Shown here: piece after piece, positions 1 through 12,200 of the stretch
Layout: each line of letters opens with the position of its first letter
Position numbering within the stretch: position 1 is the stretch's first letter
Source: Rotaria socialis
Lineage: Eukaryota; Rotifera; Eurotatoria; Philodinida; Philodinidae
Assembly: GCA_905331475.1 (NCBI GenBank)
Contig: CAJNYU010004686.1
Span: forward strand, 145,449 to 209,448
Direction: 5' to 3'
DNA: 64,000 nt
Notes under the pieces: model-generated
What the model was told of the DNA's origin: nothing
The model's database searches: none
Seen by the model: only the letters and a program-made list of their open reading frames with translations
Position numbers and translations under genes: made by a program

Positions 1-614
1 AAGATGAATAGTCTGTGTCGTCTTGATCGTCATCACCAATCACAATAACTAGTTCAACACCCTACACAGACAGATATATATATATATATATATATTCTTT
101 CTTCCTTGCATATGAATACGTTTTGCTGACCAAGATGATCGATAATCTTTTATTTTGCCTGACTGCATCCTACATACTTTACGTATGTATATATATATAT
201 ATATATATATGCATGTATTATAATCGTATGTGCATGAACGACACGATGGGCAAAAATAACAGCCGGACTAGTACGTAATGATTTTATCTTATTGCACGCA
301 CACAATATTGGTGATAGTTATTTAGCAATCATTCATTGAGTTATGTGAATAGAAAGAGATAGATAATGTTTTTGTCAATAGTCTTCCTTGCAGTGATTAC
401 GACATTCTTTTTCGCAATTAAAATGATCTTTTCGATTTGTCTCCTACCTAGGAGGTATACAAGCTCGTCATAGATAATTGACACAAACATGTATGAGCCT
501 ACACAGTTGCTGTTCAGTTCTTTTCTCTTCATGATTATATAATCAATCGGACGACTATATCAATATATGTATGAAGACAAGTGCTCTTATTTTCGGTATC
601 ACGACGCCACTTAC
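1..614. other. Intron or 3' flank of the MYND gene; TA microsatellites
   Basis: No exon continuing the MYND gene was recognised. The stretch holds TA dinucleotide runs near 75-95 and 187-210 and otherwise AT-rich sequence without a convincing reading frame. Confidence 0.5.
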
Positions 615-1506
615 TTTGTTATCGGGAAACATATTGAGGAGTTCATGAAAACGAACGGGTAAATTTGACGACGATTGGTTGCGATCGACAAGATCAATTT
701 TGTTAAAACCACTAAGGATATGAATAACAAGAGGGCGGATGTTTGGTTGAAGGCCAAAGGAAACAATAGCCTTGCCAATCGTGAGAACGTTTGTTAAAAG
801 ATCAGTTACCGCCGCAAGAAGACCGTCGACTGCATCTATAGAATGATGAAGAGAGAAACAAATAAAGAAGTCAAAAGTTGATTTATATGTATCTATGTAA
901 ACGATGATGAGCTGCTTTTCACGTGAACTCCCTTCACTTATTCTTTTCTACATATATGTGTCAATATGACATGCTAATCTACAGTATAGATATTACTGAG
1001 GTGTGACCAAATATATATATATATATATATAGAAACGATTAACACGTATTGTTGATTAAAAAGAATATGTTAAGAAAATTACTTTGATCGGTTGGCTGCC
1101 GTTTATCAGTTAGATGTAGAAGAGTTTTCAAAACATTTGCTGTATTATTAGCTAAATGCACAATATTTGTTCGTATTGAAAACCAACTTTTCCAATTATT
1201 TATTTCTTTTAATGATATTTGCCATTTATCACCAATATTTGGTAAGGGTGGTTGAGCCGGTAGAGCTTGAATAAATTCTCCTAAAGCAACCCACTCTAAT
1301 TGTGTACATTTTTGAGCATGTTCTTTGGACCAATCTTCAGCTTGATGTTCCTCACCACAATAATAAACCATCTGACACCCGAAGCAACGCGACAATGATG
1401 GACCTTGTCGACCGCATACAGCACAATAACGTCGATCAATTTCATTCAAATCTAAACGTTGTCTTATAATCGCCTCAATAGATGACCAACATTCGTTGGT
1501 ACCCAT
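615..1506 (-). CDS. MYND zinc-finger protein, MSS51-like (3' end outside window)
   Basis: Two exons can be read on the minus strand: 1506-1083 and 835-615. They join in phase (1 base + 2 bases make an Asn codon), with donor GTAATT and an acceptor ending CTATAG. The first exon carries a complete MYND finger beginning CAVCGRQG, followed by CFGCQMVYYC and ending in an HxxxC pair. MYND fingers are zinc-binding protein-interaction modules. The second exon has PLVIHILSGF and FHELLNMFP, which resemble the C-terminal domain of MSS51/ZMYND17 proteins; that assignment is inference. The ATG at 1506 directly follows TTGCAG, so it may be an acceptor with an upstream exon rather than the start. A GTAAGT donor follows 615; I could not find the next exon in 1-614, so it probably lies beyond the window or after a long intron. 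Mitochondrial or signalling roles are known for relatives but not shown here. Confidence 0.75.
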
Positions 1507-1975
1507 CTGCAATAGACATATCATAAATAAGATTGAGCAATCACATACAAACATACGCACACACACACACACACATACCACAAGAATGAAGACTAATGAT
1601 GATGATGAACTCTTAGCTTGCTACTGTTTTTTGCTGCTATTTCCTTTTTTTCTTTTCTCTTTTGCTTATTCTCATCTTGATGGACAAACATTATGTACAC
1701 ATCTGTACCTTTTTTTCTCTTTTTCTCTGTCTCTCTTCTATCGTTCAATGAACAAAAACACTCCTACTTTTTTGTGTGTGTATTGGTGACATAGGCCCAT
1801 AGAGTTCATGTTCTCTCTCTCTCTCTCTCTCCTTCCGATTGTAGTGGTCGAGGGTCACTGACGAAGTGAATGTCACCTTGCCTACTTCTACACACGCACA
1901 CGCATACATCTACTACTAAGCTTTTTGTAGAATAATAAATATGCTTGCTTTTTTTCTTTCGCTGCATAGGAGCCC

Positions 1976-2007
<32 letters not shown>

Positions 2008-4965
2008 CCTTCCAAATGTCCAATGAGCCATGTGATGAACATTGGCACTATGTATTAGACAAGAAAAGCGTCGAAATTATTTGTAAAACGTGTCACTCTT
2101 AATGACAAGAAGAAAAAGACAAAAGGAAAATAAGTCTGCTTCAAACAATCATGTCATTCAATAACGACACACATACACCGGGACAAAATTTATACATCGA
2201 CATGGTTGTTGCTTCTTCTTGTTTTTCAATGTACGTCAATGTTAATAATAAAAAGAAAGGCAAGCCTTTAGGAGGAGAAGAAAAGGCGAAAGAAAATATT
2301 CATGGCAGTGTGCCGAGATAGAAAAAGAAAAAGAGTAATGAAATTCTTCACATTTGGTTTGAGAGAAAAAAATCTGATTCACCTTTTCACTCATAAAAAA
2401 AAGAATACCATCTGTATTACGCAAAAAGACCGGAGATCAAACAGAGATAATTGAATAAAACTTGCCATCATTTTCTATTCGTTCCATGCTATCTGTCCGA
2501 AAAAAAAATTGAACTACATACCATAGATCATCGATGCGAACTAAAAGGTCAACAGCATTGATCATTTTATGCTTTTTCTTGTTGTATAACTTTATTTTGG
2601 ACGTATTGGCTATGCCGACAACGGCAAGATTCTCTGTATTCTTTTTTCAAGTTAGATTTTTTTTGACACGTGCAGAAACGGAGGAAAAAAGCGCGATAGC
2701 AATGGAAGAAGTGTTAAAACATACTCAGGCACATAGAACGATAAAAATAGGAGGAAAAGAAGAAAATTGAAACTTTTGTCAATGAAAAAGAATCACGAAG
2801 GTATTAAATGCGTAATGGACGATTTAGTTTGTCTTTTTTTAATTCATTGTACAATGATACCGTTCAAATAGATGTCCATTGTAGTAGTCGAACTAAGGAT
2901 AATCGATTTGATTCAACTAAATATTTTCTTAAATAGACAAAAAAACATACTTGAAAAATATCGCTTAAAGAAAAAATTTTGAAAAATAAATTCGATTTAC
3001 AAAAAAAAAGTCTTTTTTTTTCATATTTTTAATCTGTATGCTATGAAATGTATGCCGATAAATGCATATATCTGCATTATTAAATCGACGTGCTTTCTTT
3101 TTAGTTTGACAGATATTTGAAATATTGATTCATTTTCTTCGCTAATGATTTCTATAAACAGAAATAAAACTTATGCAAAATTTTTCTTTCTTTTTATGGT
3201 CGTAATATCATATATGGTCTATTAAATATTCGATGTTTTAAAATGATCAAAAAACTTATTGAGGTTTCTTTTCATAGAATTTACGATGAATGTTTTCAAT
3301 AAGAAGATTAAATTGTACAGCGTACTTGAGAGCGAAAAATGAAGAAATTTGATCTGTAGAAGATTGTTTTTAATGTAGTTCATAACATTTGAAAACTTTA
3401 AGTGAAATAAGTGTACTTTTGAATGAATAGCTAGCTATTGCATTGTATTAATACGATAATGCTTGTTAAATCAAGATTAAATTCTCTTGATTCTTATTGA
3501 TGAAGAAAAGAACCATTGAAAAGAACTAGAAGTATTTTAATAATTGATTCTATTGACATTGTTGGTTCGATTTAATTCTATGCACGCAGAATTCATTCAG
3601 TAGCATCACTGCCGATGAGAGTACAAATAAAACAGAATATTTTACGTCTATGGTTGCCTTGCTCTTTTTAATTTGAGAAGATTTTGACTTAAACTTACAT
3701 CCGACATTGTGAAGACTTGATGTACAAGGACGAGTCAACGGCTGCAATAGGAAAAGAAATTATCGAAAAAAATTTATTATTAGAAATTCTCAAGTATACA
3801 CACAAGTTTTACTACTATTGCGCTTGTCGATAATAAATAAATTTAAAAAGATTTTGAAATGTCATCGAAAAAGGTAGAGTTACTTTTATGACTTGTTTGA
3901 TTATGTAAACCACCAAATATAAAAAGAAAACGATGTCACTTTTCGGAGCAAACGAAAGCTGTCTGTCTTTGAAAAATATACCACAAGATTAAGTTTCTTA
4001 TGATATCCGATAGCTGTTGTGTCGGTTTATGGTTGATACACGTCTGGCTAACTTTGATGATGAACATGATCTAAATACTTTTTATGAATCGAATCTGGCA
4101 AGATTTTCTAACAGAAAAATTCACGAAGCAGAGAAGTATATTAAACTACAGGTTATTCGAAAACTTCAGTCGAAAAAGAAACAGACACAGAAATATCTCT
4201 GAGCGTGACAGATGTCGTGGACATATTTACAAGGCATCAAATATTTAAGCAAAGAAAATTCACATGGAGCTCTTGAAAAGCGTACGAAATTTCTACAAAC
4301 CAATGTTTATTCCATAGTGTTGAAAAATCGACTATTAGAATAGTTTTTTTTATGACAGTCGAATCAATCAAGAAGTGTCTATGTGCATACCTCATATCAA
4401 GCAAGAAAGATTAATTTAGATAATTTCCTTTCGTATTTCAGCTTGATGATCTCATCATATCCAAAAAGAACTGTACTGAAAAAGCCATGGTTCATTTCAA
4501 TGGATACGAGAGTTGGCTGATCAGATATCTGCTTTTCTATGTAAATATGTAAATAATACGCTGTGAGAGACGTATGCTAAAGACTTGATTAAGTTGACCA
4601 TAGAAATTCATGATCAAATAAAATGCATTTCTAAATAAATTTCATTTAATGCTCTACTGATAGGTAATCCTTTTGTTTTATCTGATTTAACAAAGTCAAA
4701 TGAATATAAAATCATATTATAGAAACCTCAAGGAAAACTACTTAAACGGGGAAAGAAATATTTTTATTTCTTATCTCGACCGAGCACTGTTGAATCAGAA
4801 GAGACTATTAATAATTGTTTTTTATTTACATATGAGTGCATTTTAGAGTTTAAGTTCTATTGTAGAATCGTTCGAAAAGGGCAAATTTTTGTGTATATTA
4901 CATTACAGAAACGATTTACAGTACACTCATAAAATTGCAACGACCTGGAAATGTTAATGCGCTGG
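1507..4965. other. Gene-free, simple-repeat-rich stretch
   Basis: AC (about 1557-1575), CT (about 1812-1831) and TA (about 1977-2002) microsatellites and purine-rich tracts dominate. Short open frames here are low-complexity and show no domain. An open stretch at 4017-4202 (+) has mixed amino acid composition but no recognisable family, start context or splice partners. A 5' exon of the MYND gene could be hidden here. Confidence 0.5.
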
Positions 4966-5602
4966 TGCACAACTTACCAGGGAAGGTCTCCAAGTGATAC
5001 CAACCATTTGGGTTCATATTGTGCTCATAAGTAGGACCCAGTGAGACTAGAAAAAGTCCAAAAGATTTCGTGCCATTAGGCCTTTCTTTCAAAGTTATAA
5101 CCGTTTTACTAAATTTTCGTCATTGGCCAAAGAATTTGCAGAAAAACTGAATGAAGGAATTTCGAACTGAACTTTTGCCTAACAATAGGTCTCATCGATG
5201 ATAGAAGGTACCAAAAATTTCAGTGAAAACCGATGCATCATTCTCGAGATATTGCATATTGAAGAGAAGCCAATTTTACGACATTCTTTTGGCAAATGGC
5301 AGTTTTCATCAATATGCAATATCTCAAGAATGATGCATCCGTTTTCACTGAAACTTTTGGAATCTTCTAACATCAATAAAACCTATTGTTAGGAAAAATT
5401 TCAGTTCGAAATTCCTTCATTCAGTTTTTCTATAAATTCCTTGTCGAATGACGAAAATTTAGTAAAACGGTTATAACTTTGAAATAAAGGCCTAATGGCA
5501 CGAAATCTTTTGGACTTTTTCTAGTCTCACTGGGTCCTACTTATGAGCATAATATGAACCCGAATGGTTGGCGCCACTTGGAGACCTGCCCTCATTAGTG
5601 CA
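4966..5602. repeat. Long near-perfect palindrome (foldback element)
   Basis: Two arms of about 300 bp are inverted copies of each other around a centre near 5278-5297. Matching outer ends are GGTCTCCAAGTG (4985) and CACTTGGAGACC (5575), and inner ends are GATATTGCATATTGA and its complement. Arms differ by scattered substitutions and small indels. No protein-coding gene is inside; the two overlapping open frames here are the same sequence read from opposite arms. This is the structure of a foldback or MITE-like element, or of a tail-to-tail duplication. No clear target duplication was found. Confidence 0.8.
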
Positions 5603-6200
5603 AATTATTAAAAATGATTTTTCCTACTTTGGCCTCTTGATGTTTTATCGGCAGTTCCATTTCAATAACATATTAACCACGAAAAAATCATAACGACTTC
5701 AGTTTTTCTAAACATGACCTAGATAAATAAATTTATACAGTCAAGTTAGTGCATAGTGAACCTTTATTAACCTTAGAGAGATAGTATAAAAATATATTCT
5801 GATTGGAGGTGCAAAGTATTTGTTCTATTATCATCAAATAATCATCATGACGTGATTGTGAGGGGGCATAAGATCATATTATCTTGTTAATGTGATAAGA
5901 AATTTTAAGATCTTTATTTCGTTAATAAATAAAATCTAGCGAATTTTCAAAACCATCGAAAAAAATTTATTGTTTACATTTGAAGTTTTATTTTATAAAG
6001 ATAAAGAATAATGCTTAGAACATCATGACAAGGCTAGAAACATAGAAAATTTCTCATGTGTAATGTAACCTTAGGCGATCTATCAGCTAGTGTCATCATT
6101 TCAAAACAATAGAAGAAAAAGTCAAAAATTCAAGATAAAAACGAAGAAGATATCTCAAACGATGTGACATAAGCAACGCTTCTTTTTGTTTTTGTTTTTT

Positions 6201-6210
6201 AGTATATAAA
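6201..6210 (+). promoter_or_regulatory. TATA-like box
   Basis: AGTATATAAA lies 33 nt before the ATG at 6243. This position would give a very short 5' leader for the single-exon gene that follows. Confidence 0.4.
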
Positions 6211-6242
6211 CATATTCCTCTTGTGTCTTGTGAATACAAAAG

Positions 6243-6617
6243 ATGTATATCGATAATAATTTATTCAAAGATATTCAAAATTTGACCACATCAACGATAG
6301 CCAATGGACATAATCCATTATCTAATGACGACAATGACATGACACGCATTCTATCTTATGCAATACCATTGTCATGTGTAGTAATAGTTATGGTTCTGCT
6401 GGTAGCTACTGGTATTAATCGTCGTCAACGCGTTTTAGAAAAATGGACATCATTAAAACGAATGAGAAATACGAATCCACGTTGTATTAATGATTCCGTT
6501 TTACGGCGTGATTCTGAATATGATTTATGCACTGATAGTTTAGAAAATATGACCATTGCCAATGAAGATCGACAAAATCACCAAGAACACGAATTTCGTA
6601 TGGCAACAATTTCATAA
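6243..6617 (+). CDS. Small single-pass membrane protein, unknown family
   Basis: A 124-residue single-exon frame. Residues about 37-57 form one strongly hydrophobic segment (IPLSCVVIVMVLLVA) followed by RRQR, which would place the C-terminus in the cytosol. The N-terminal part is polar with an NLT glycosylation sequon, fitting an outside location. The tail is charged. A TATA-like box precedes it, and AATAAA-type signals follow at about 6620 and 6718. I do not recognise the family. The well-formed amphipathic layout and the context make it more likely real than a chance frame, but there is no homology evidence. Confidence 0.55.
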   Translation: MYIDNNLFKDIQNLTTSTIANGHNPLSNDDNDMTRILSYAIPLSCVVIVMVLLVATGINRRQRVLEKWTSLKRMRNTNPRCINDSVLRRDSEYDLCTDSLENMTIANEDRQNHQEHEFRMATIS

Positions 6618-7252
6618 AAATAAATGTGATTTTTCATTTTATTCGATAAAATGTCAATGTGTTATAATATAATCTCTATTTATTTTGTTGTTGCTGCTTT
6701 TTCTATTTCTCTCCTGTGAATAAACGATAATCTTCGATGGATATTTTGAATACCACGACTTCCGAACTTTGTATGAAAGATTAAAAGCACACTTATTTTT
6801 ATGTGTAATTGTGTATTAAACATGGGACAAAATCTGAGTTAAACATTAGTGAAGGACAGGGCATTAGGTTTACAATATATCCTTCTAACACGACAAGAAA
6901 CCATCTTGTTTCAACATATCATGTTATAATTGACATAACTCGATTATCTATAAATCTATGTCGATTATATTAAATGTTTTCTGTCATTCAATACGATATG
7001 CATCATAATTCTAGTCGTATTCCGTATTACGTTCCTGTAAATAATTTAATATCTAAATTGCTGATTCATTGAAAAATAAATTCGAGTTACATCAAGATAA
7101 ATAATTATTTTCTTTCTTTTTCAAAGCACAAATAAACACAGCAGAAAATTTGTCAGTGTATAAAAGAAACAACAAGACAAAAAGAAAAGAGAGCGCGCAC
7201 ATATTCAATTCACTGTCTCTAAGCATAAATATAAATATATGAAATATGACTA
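6618..7252. other. Intergenic, 3' flanks of convergent genes
   Basis: The stretch between a plus-strand and a minus-strand gene that converge. Poly(A)-type signals are present; I see no other structure. Confidence 0.5.
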
Positions 7253-8119
7253 TCAAATCGAAAGTATTTCATTAAGATTAAGTGTTATTGGTAAAATTTC
7301 TGGCATAACTGAATGATGTGTTAATAGGGAAAGAAGTGTTGGAAATTGCTTTATTGTTCCTTTAATTCGATAACTAGGAGTATCATTTTGAACAAATCTT
7401 TCAATGAGATAATGAGCAATATTTGAGTCATGAGTAAATTTTGGTACTTTAACAGATAGAGCATAACAATCTGAATGTGTTGTACTATTACGTAAAATAA
7501 ATGCACCATAATCAGCCGATTGGAGAGCCTGACATACCGCTTCTCTATAATAAAGATATATTATAAGAAGAACAAAGAAAAAAAAAAGAGAATTCCTCTT
7601 ATTACCTTTCAAGATATGGTTTATACCAACGTGATACAGGTGTTAAATCATCATTTACTAGTGGAAGCCTAAAGATAATAGAAAGGAAAATGATATGTCG
7701 TTTTTTTTTTCTTTCGTCTATAAATCAACAAACTTTAAAAGGCTTGCTCGTTTTTTTCTAAAATGTTTTTTCTGTTGTTTATGATAATAATCATCTTTAT
7801 GATTGCCATCAATCTTTGTTGTGGATTTAGTTCCCATCGATGAAGACACAGATAATGCTGGACATATTGTCATTGTAGAATAATACTTATTATTGCATGA
7901 ACAACAATTATTTATCTCATTCTCAATTATATCCATGTGTTGTCTAGAATAAGTTAGATGTGAATGAGCAGAAGATTTTCGTCGGTGACGTGCAGTTTTA
8001 TTAGAAAAATATTGCGACGATGTCGGACATGTACATGTTATACAATGTATATCCATTGATTTTGTTCGTGTAACATTCACCGGTATTAATCTACATGATA
8101 CTAAATGTACAGGTATCAA

Positions 8120-8163
<44 letters not shown>

Positions 8164-9291
8164 TTGTTGTTGGTATATCACAATAACCTGAATCAGCTGA
8201 TATTGATGATGTATTTGTTGAGCGACGTGGTGTGCGACGAATAAAATTACCATTTTGTTCTATTTCTTTTGTAGTATTTTCATTAAATAAATATTTTAAA
8301 CAGCAAAGTGGATCATCGTCGTTCTCGTTACTTTCGTCTTGTTTCGTTGATGAATCAGGTACATCGAAATCGATATAATCAACGATTGACAGCGATTTAT
8401 GAAATTCGGAAAGTAACGGTTTCGACGGCAACCGCGGTTGACATGTACATTGTGGTATGGGTTTTTGTAAGATTGGACCATGACAACGATAGATAGATTG
8501 TGGCAAATCAGAACCACTTTGAGAGTAAACGAGTAATTGTTGTTGTTCAGAAAGTTTTGTTGAAGATTTCGAATAGGACAATTTATTTTCTTTAGAAATA
8601 TTATCCAACTAAATATATTGATAGAAATATGTATGATTGTAATTTTATATATTTTTGAATAATTTTTACTTTAGCTTGAATTTCCATTGGCGATAAATAA
8701 CCGTCTTCGTCGAAATTTTTCGGATAATTATATAATGAACCATGGTAGGAATTTTTTCTAATCGAATTCTTTTTGTCGAATTCAAAGCAAGATTCACGAA
8801 TTTTTTCATTTGATATTGCATTTCGACGAATTCGATGAAGTGTTATAAGACGCCGTGCCTAGATACATATATATATATATATGGAAATCTTCTTTATACA
8901 GAAATGTTTTAGACATTACCCAATCTCGACTTTTTTCAAATAGACTTGAACGTCGTTTAAGTGAACGTGTTGAACGAGGTAGAAGAAGTTTATCATTATC
9001 AGTTTGATTCTCAATATCGAATACTTCTGCTTCTTCGGCAACAAGAAGTAATGGATGTTGTTGCTGTTGTTGTAAAGCTCGAGTCGAAATCGGTAAATTA
9101 TTTGAATATATCATTGGTGATAAATGTTGATTTGCAATGACACTATAATTTTCTTCTGTAGTTTCTATTCTTCTATTTTGTTCGTTTACTACATCAGTAG
9201 AATTGAATCGTGATGATGGCGATATCAATGAATAATGACTTGATGGTATAGTTAAACAACAAACAGTCGACATATCATCACCTGCAAACAT
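7253..9291 (-). CDS. Tensin-like SH2-domain protein without a PTB domain
   Basis: Five exons join in phase: 9291-8920, 8858-8670, 8608-7734, 7668-7606 and 7544-7253, giving 596 residues. The last two exons encode an SH2 domain of the tensin type: WYKPYLER at the start, GAFILRNS carrying the phosphotyrosine-binding Arg, HYLIERF, a YRIKG strand and the LLTHHSVMPEILP end. Tensins link integrins, actin and tyrosine-phosphorylated partners at focal adhesions. The 500 residues before SH2 are disordered and rich in Ser, Thr and Lys, with a short Gln run and a Ser run coded by a GAT-type microsatellite (8118-8163). The frame stops soon after SH2, so the C-terminal PTB domain of tensins is absent, as is an N-terminal PTP/C2 pair. 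The ATG at 9291 is followed by TTTGCAG, so an acceptor at 9281 with upstream exons is possible. Confidence 0.85.
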
Positions 9292-12200
9292 AATAGAACT
9301 AAGAATAATAGCAAATGGGGAAAGTTATGGTCAAACAAGTGCGTAAATTTGTTTGGCATTAATATTGATGAGGAGCACAAAAGAAGAAGAAAAGAAAAAC
9401 GTCGAAGATGATGATCATTATGATGATGTCATTATTATTACTAGGAGCAATATAACTATACAGTATGTACAAATGCATGTAATGATAAAACAAGATCGAT
9501 TGATGCATGGATCTGAATGTTACTGAAATGGTCATTAATATGACGTAACAATTGTCTCTATGTAACTAAATTTTCTAACAAAGAAAATAACTAAAACATG
9601 CAGAGATACAGGGAAAAAAAGAAGAATATGTGTGAAAACAATAGCACGACGGGCGGCAACCTTCGTTCAAGGTTGATCGATATCGATATAGTTCTATAGC
9701 TAGATAGTTGAAAAGATGTGCTAATAGACTGTAAATGTGTATTAGTTGGCAGTAATAAAACATTCTCAGTAGCCATTTGGACATTAAAAAGGTCATCAGT
9801 CGTATAGGACTATCATTAATCGTATAATCAGCAATCGAAAGCAACGAAAGAGAGAGAGAGAGAGAAGTGAGACTAATAATAATGAACAATTATTGCCATT
9901 GCATGAAGCCACATTCCTATTAACCTTTTGAGCCCTTATGTGAATAAGACAATAGATCACACTTCGGAATAGACTCAGCATCAGAAGTAATAACAATAAC
10001 AATGTAATAGAAACAAGAAGACAAAAAGAAGGAACAGATTTGTCTCGCCGTCTACATACGTATGTATACGATCAGTCACCACTGAGATAAATGAGGATTG
10101 ACATTTTGATAGGTAGAACCTTGAGCGTCCGAATGAATTAATATACACGACAATGAACTTTGATAAAATTTACGAGAGGATTAACGATCAAGAATCTATG
10201 TTGTGCTAATTCGAGTACTTTTTCTTTTTCTTTTGTTCATTTCATGTTGTCCCTGAAAAGAAGAAGAAAAAGAAAAAGAAAAAGTAAAGAAACGAAACGA
10301 AACAGGGTGATTAGATTTCTCCTTTTTAACTTCACTTTCAACGTACGCAAGAAAAAAACCCAAGAGCATACGCACTATTTCACACATGAAATATGCATGT
10401 ATATATTAGAGTATGAAATCTAATGGGGTAAAATAGTCATTTATGGTTCATTATTCAACTGATGAAAGAAAAGAATATGATTATTAATAAAAGTATCAAT
10501 AGTACAAGAAACATGTGCCATACTATCAATAACTACTGGCAACAACGAAGACTATATCACTGTTGTATTCGATTGTATATTTATATATATATGTAAATAC
10601 AAATATATACTATACAAACATATACACCTTATGTTAAATGTTTATATGCACGTAGAGATCAATCATATTTTGTCACGATATATAGGCGCAAACTCTTCTC
10701 GACTATGTATATAGATAGATATTTGAGTGAAGGAACGAAAATGAATAAGGAGCATGTCCCCGAAAGGCGCCGATAATGACAGCAGAACACTACCCTTCAT
10801 AGTGAAGCAATATGATGATGATGTAAGCATGGGCGAGAGGGAGAGCTTGCATTCTTACATGCATGCATATCAAGCGGTCATCTTCTATATATATATATAT
10901 ATATGTAAGGAAAAAGAAGAGATCACCATGCATATAACAGAAAAGATAGTTTACTACGTCTCGTCCCTATTATGACGCTTGCCCTATATTCATCAATTTC
11001 ATAACATGACAATGCGACCAGATGACAGATTCTTGTGAATATATGTATATAGAGATGTCTGTTTTGTTTTACTATGAGGAGAAGAAGAAGAAGAAGAAGA
11101 AGAAGAAAAAAAAAGATCGCCAGTGAGCATAATTCATAGATAAATTACAACCCAAGTATGTGGCGGTTGTCTTTTGTTCTTCTTCGAGTGACTCTTCTAG
11201 TTCTGCCTCGGACACTCACCCATTATTAGTAAAATATATAGAACTAGTAATAACAATGCATTTTATTCTTTATTGATCAACGATAAATGATTGATCTTCA
11301 ATCAAAAAGAAAGCAAAAAAAATTTATAAAAAAATCTGCATACATCTTTATATTACTAGCGTTGGTCGGTTACGAGTAATTTGCTCCTTCGATAAAAAAA
11401 ATGAATCCATCAATAGCTGGCCAACGGGAATACGATGCGATGGCCTTGCATTAGCAATGGGCAATCGAGAATGTATACAAAATGATAAGACTTTTTTCCC
11501 CTCTATCTCTCGCTCTCGCGCTCGGATGTCAAGCACACAAAAAAATAACTATACGAGTTGAATAGTAATGAATAAGAACGGACAATACAAACTTGTCGAG
11601 AAAAAAATCGAGAGTACTCTCGTACACGCCTTTATGGTGACATCAAATATGATGTGTGATGATCGCCATTCTATTCTTTCTGTCTTTTTTTGCTTTACAT
11701 TGCCTAAAGAGAACTACACAAAAAAAGAGCGAGAGAGAAAAGAACAAGCTGGGACAAACACCACGCAATTTCTATACAATATGGGACGAGAAAGAAATAC
11801 AAATTGTGTCATTCAATTTTACCTTTTGTCTATGACTAGCAACTGCCACAGAAACAAAACAGATATGAACTAGTAGTTACGATAACGACTGTTAGTCGTT
11901 ATTTTTCAATCAATGTCTATCTAAATACACACATGAGACAATGTTCTCACCTAATTCTATTCTCCAAATTGATGTTCCATGCAAATAGGAATCAATGAGT
12001 CTATATATTCATATGTATATGCTGACTACATAAACTAATTATACGATTACGGCCTCTATGTGACCCATATGCAAATGAGTCTATAGGGTGCATACACACA
12101 ATTCTCTCTTGTTGTTTGTGCATGCTAGCTAACCGATCGGACAAGTCTCCTAAATTTTCTTTTTCTCTACATTAATCAGTTGGACAACAAATGCTTTAGA

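Noticed and set aside
1806..2048. Open frame containing a TA-repeat-coded run of Tyr-Ile
   Set aside because: Its open state comes from microsatellites (TA and CT); there is no domain or gene context.
5179..5392. Two similar open frames on opposite strands
   Set aside because: They are the two arms of the palindrome at 4966-5602 read from each side, not genes.
9575..10002. Hydrophobic Ser/Leu-rich frames on the minus strand
   Set aside because: Coded by GA/CT repeats and overlapping in two frames; no start context or homology.
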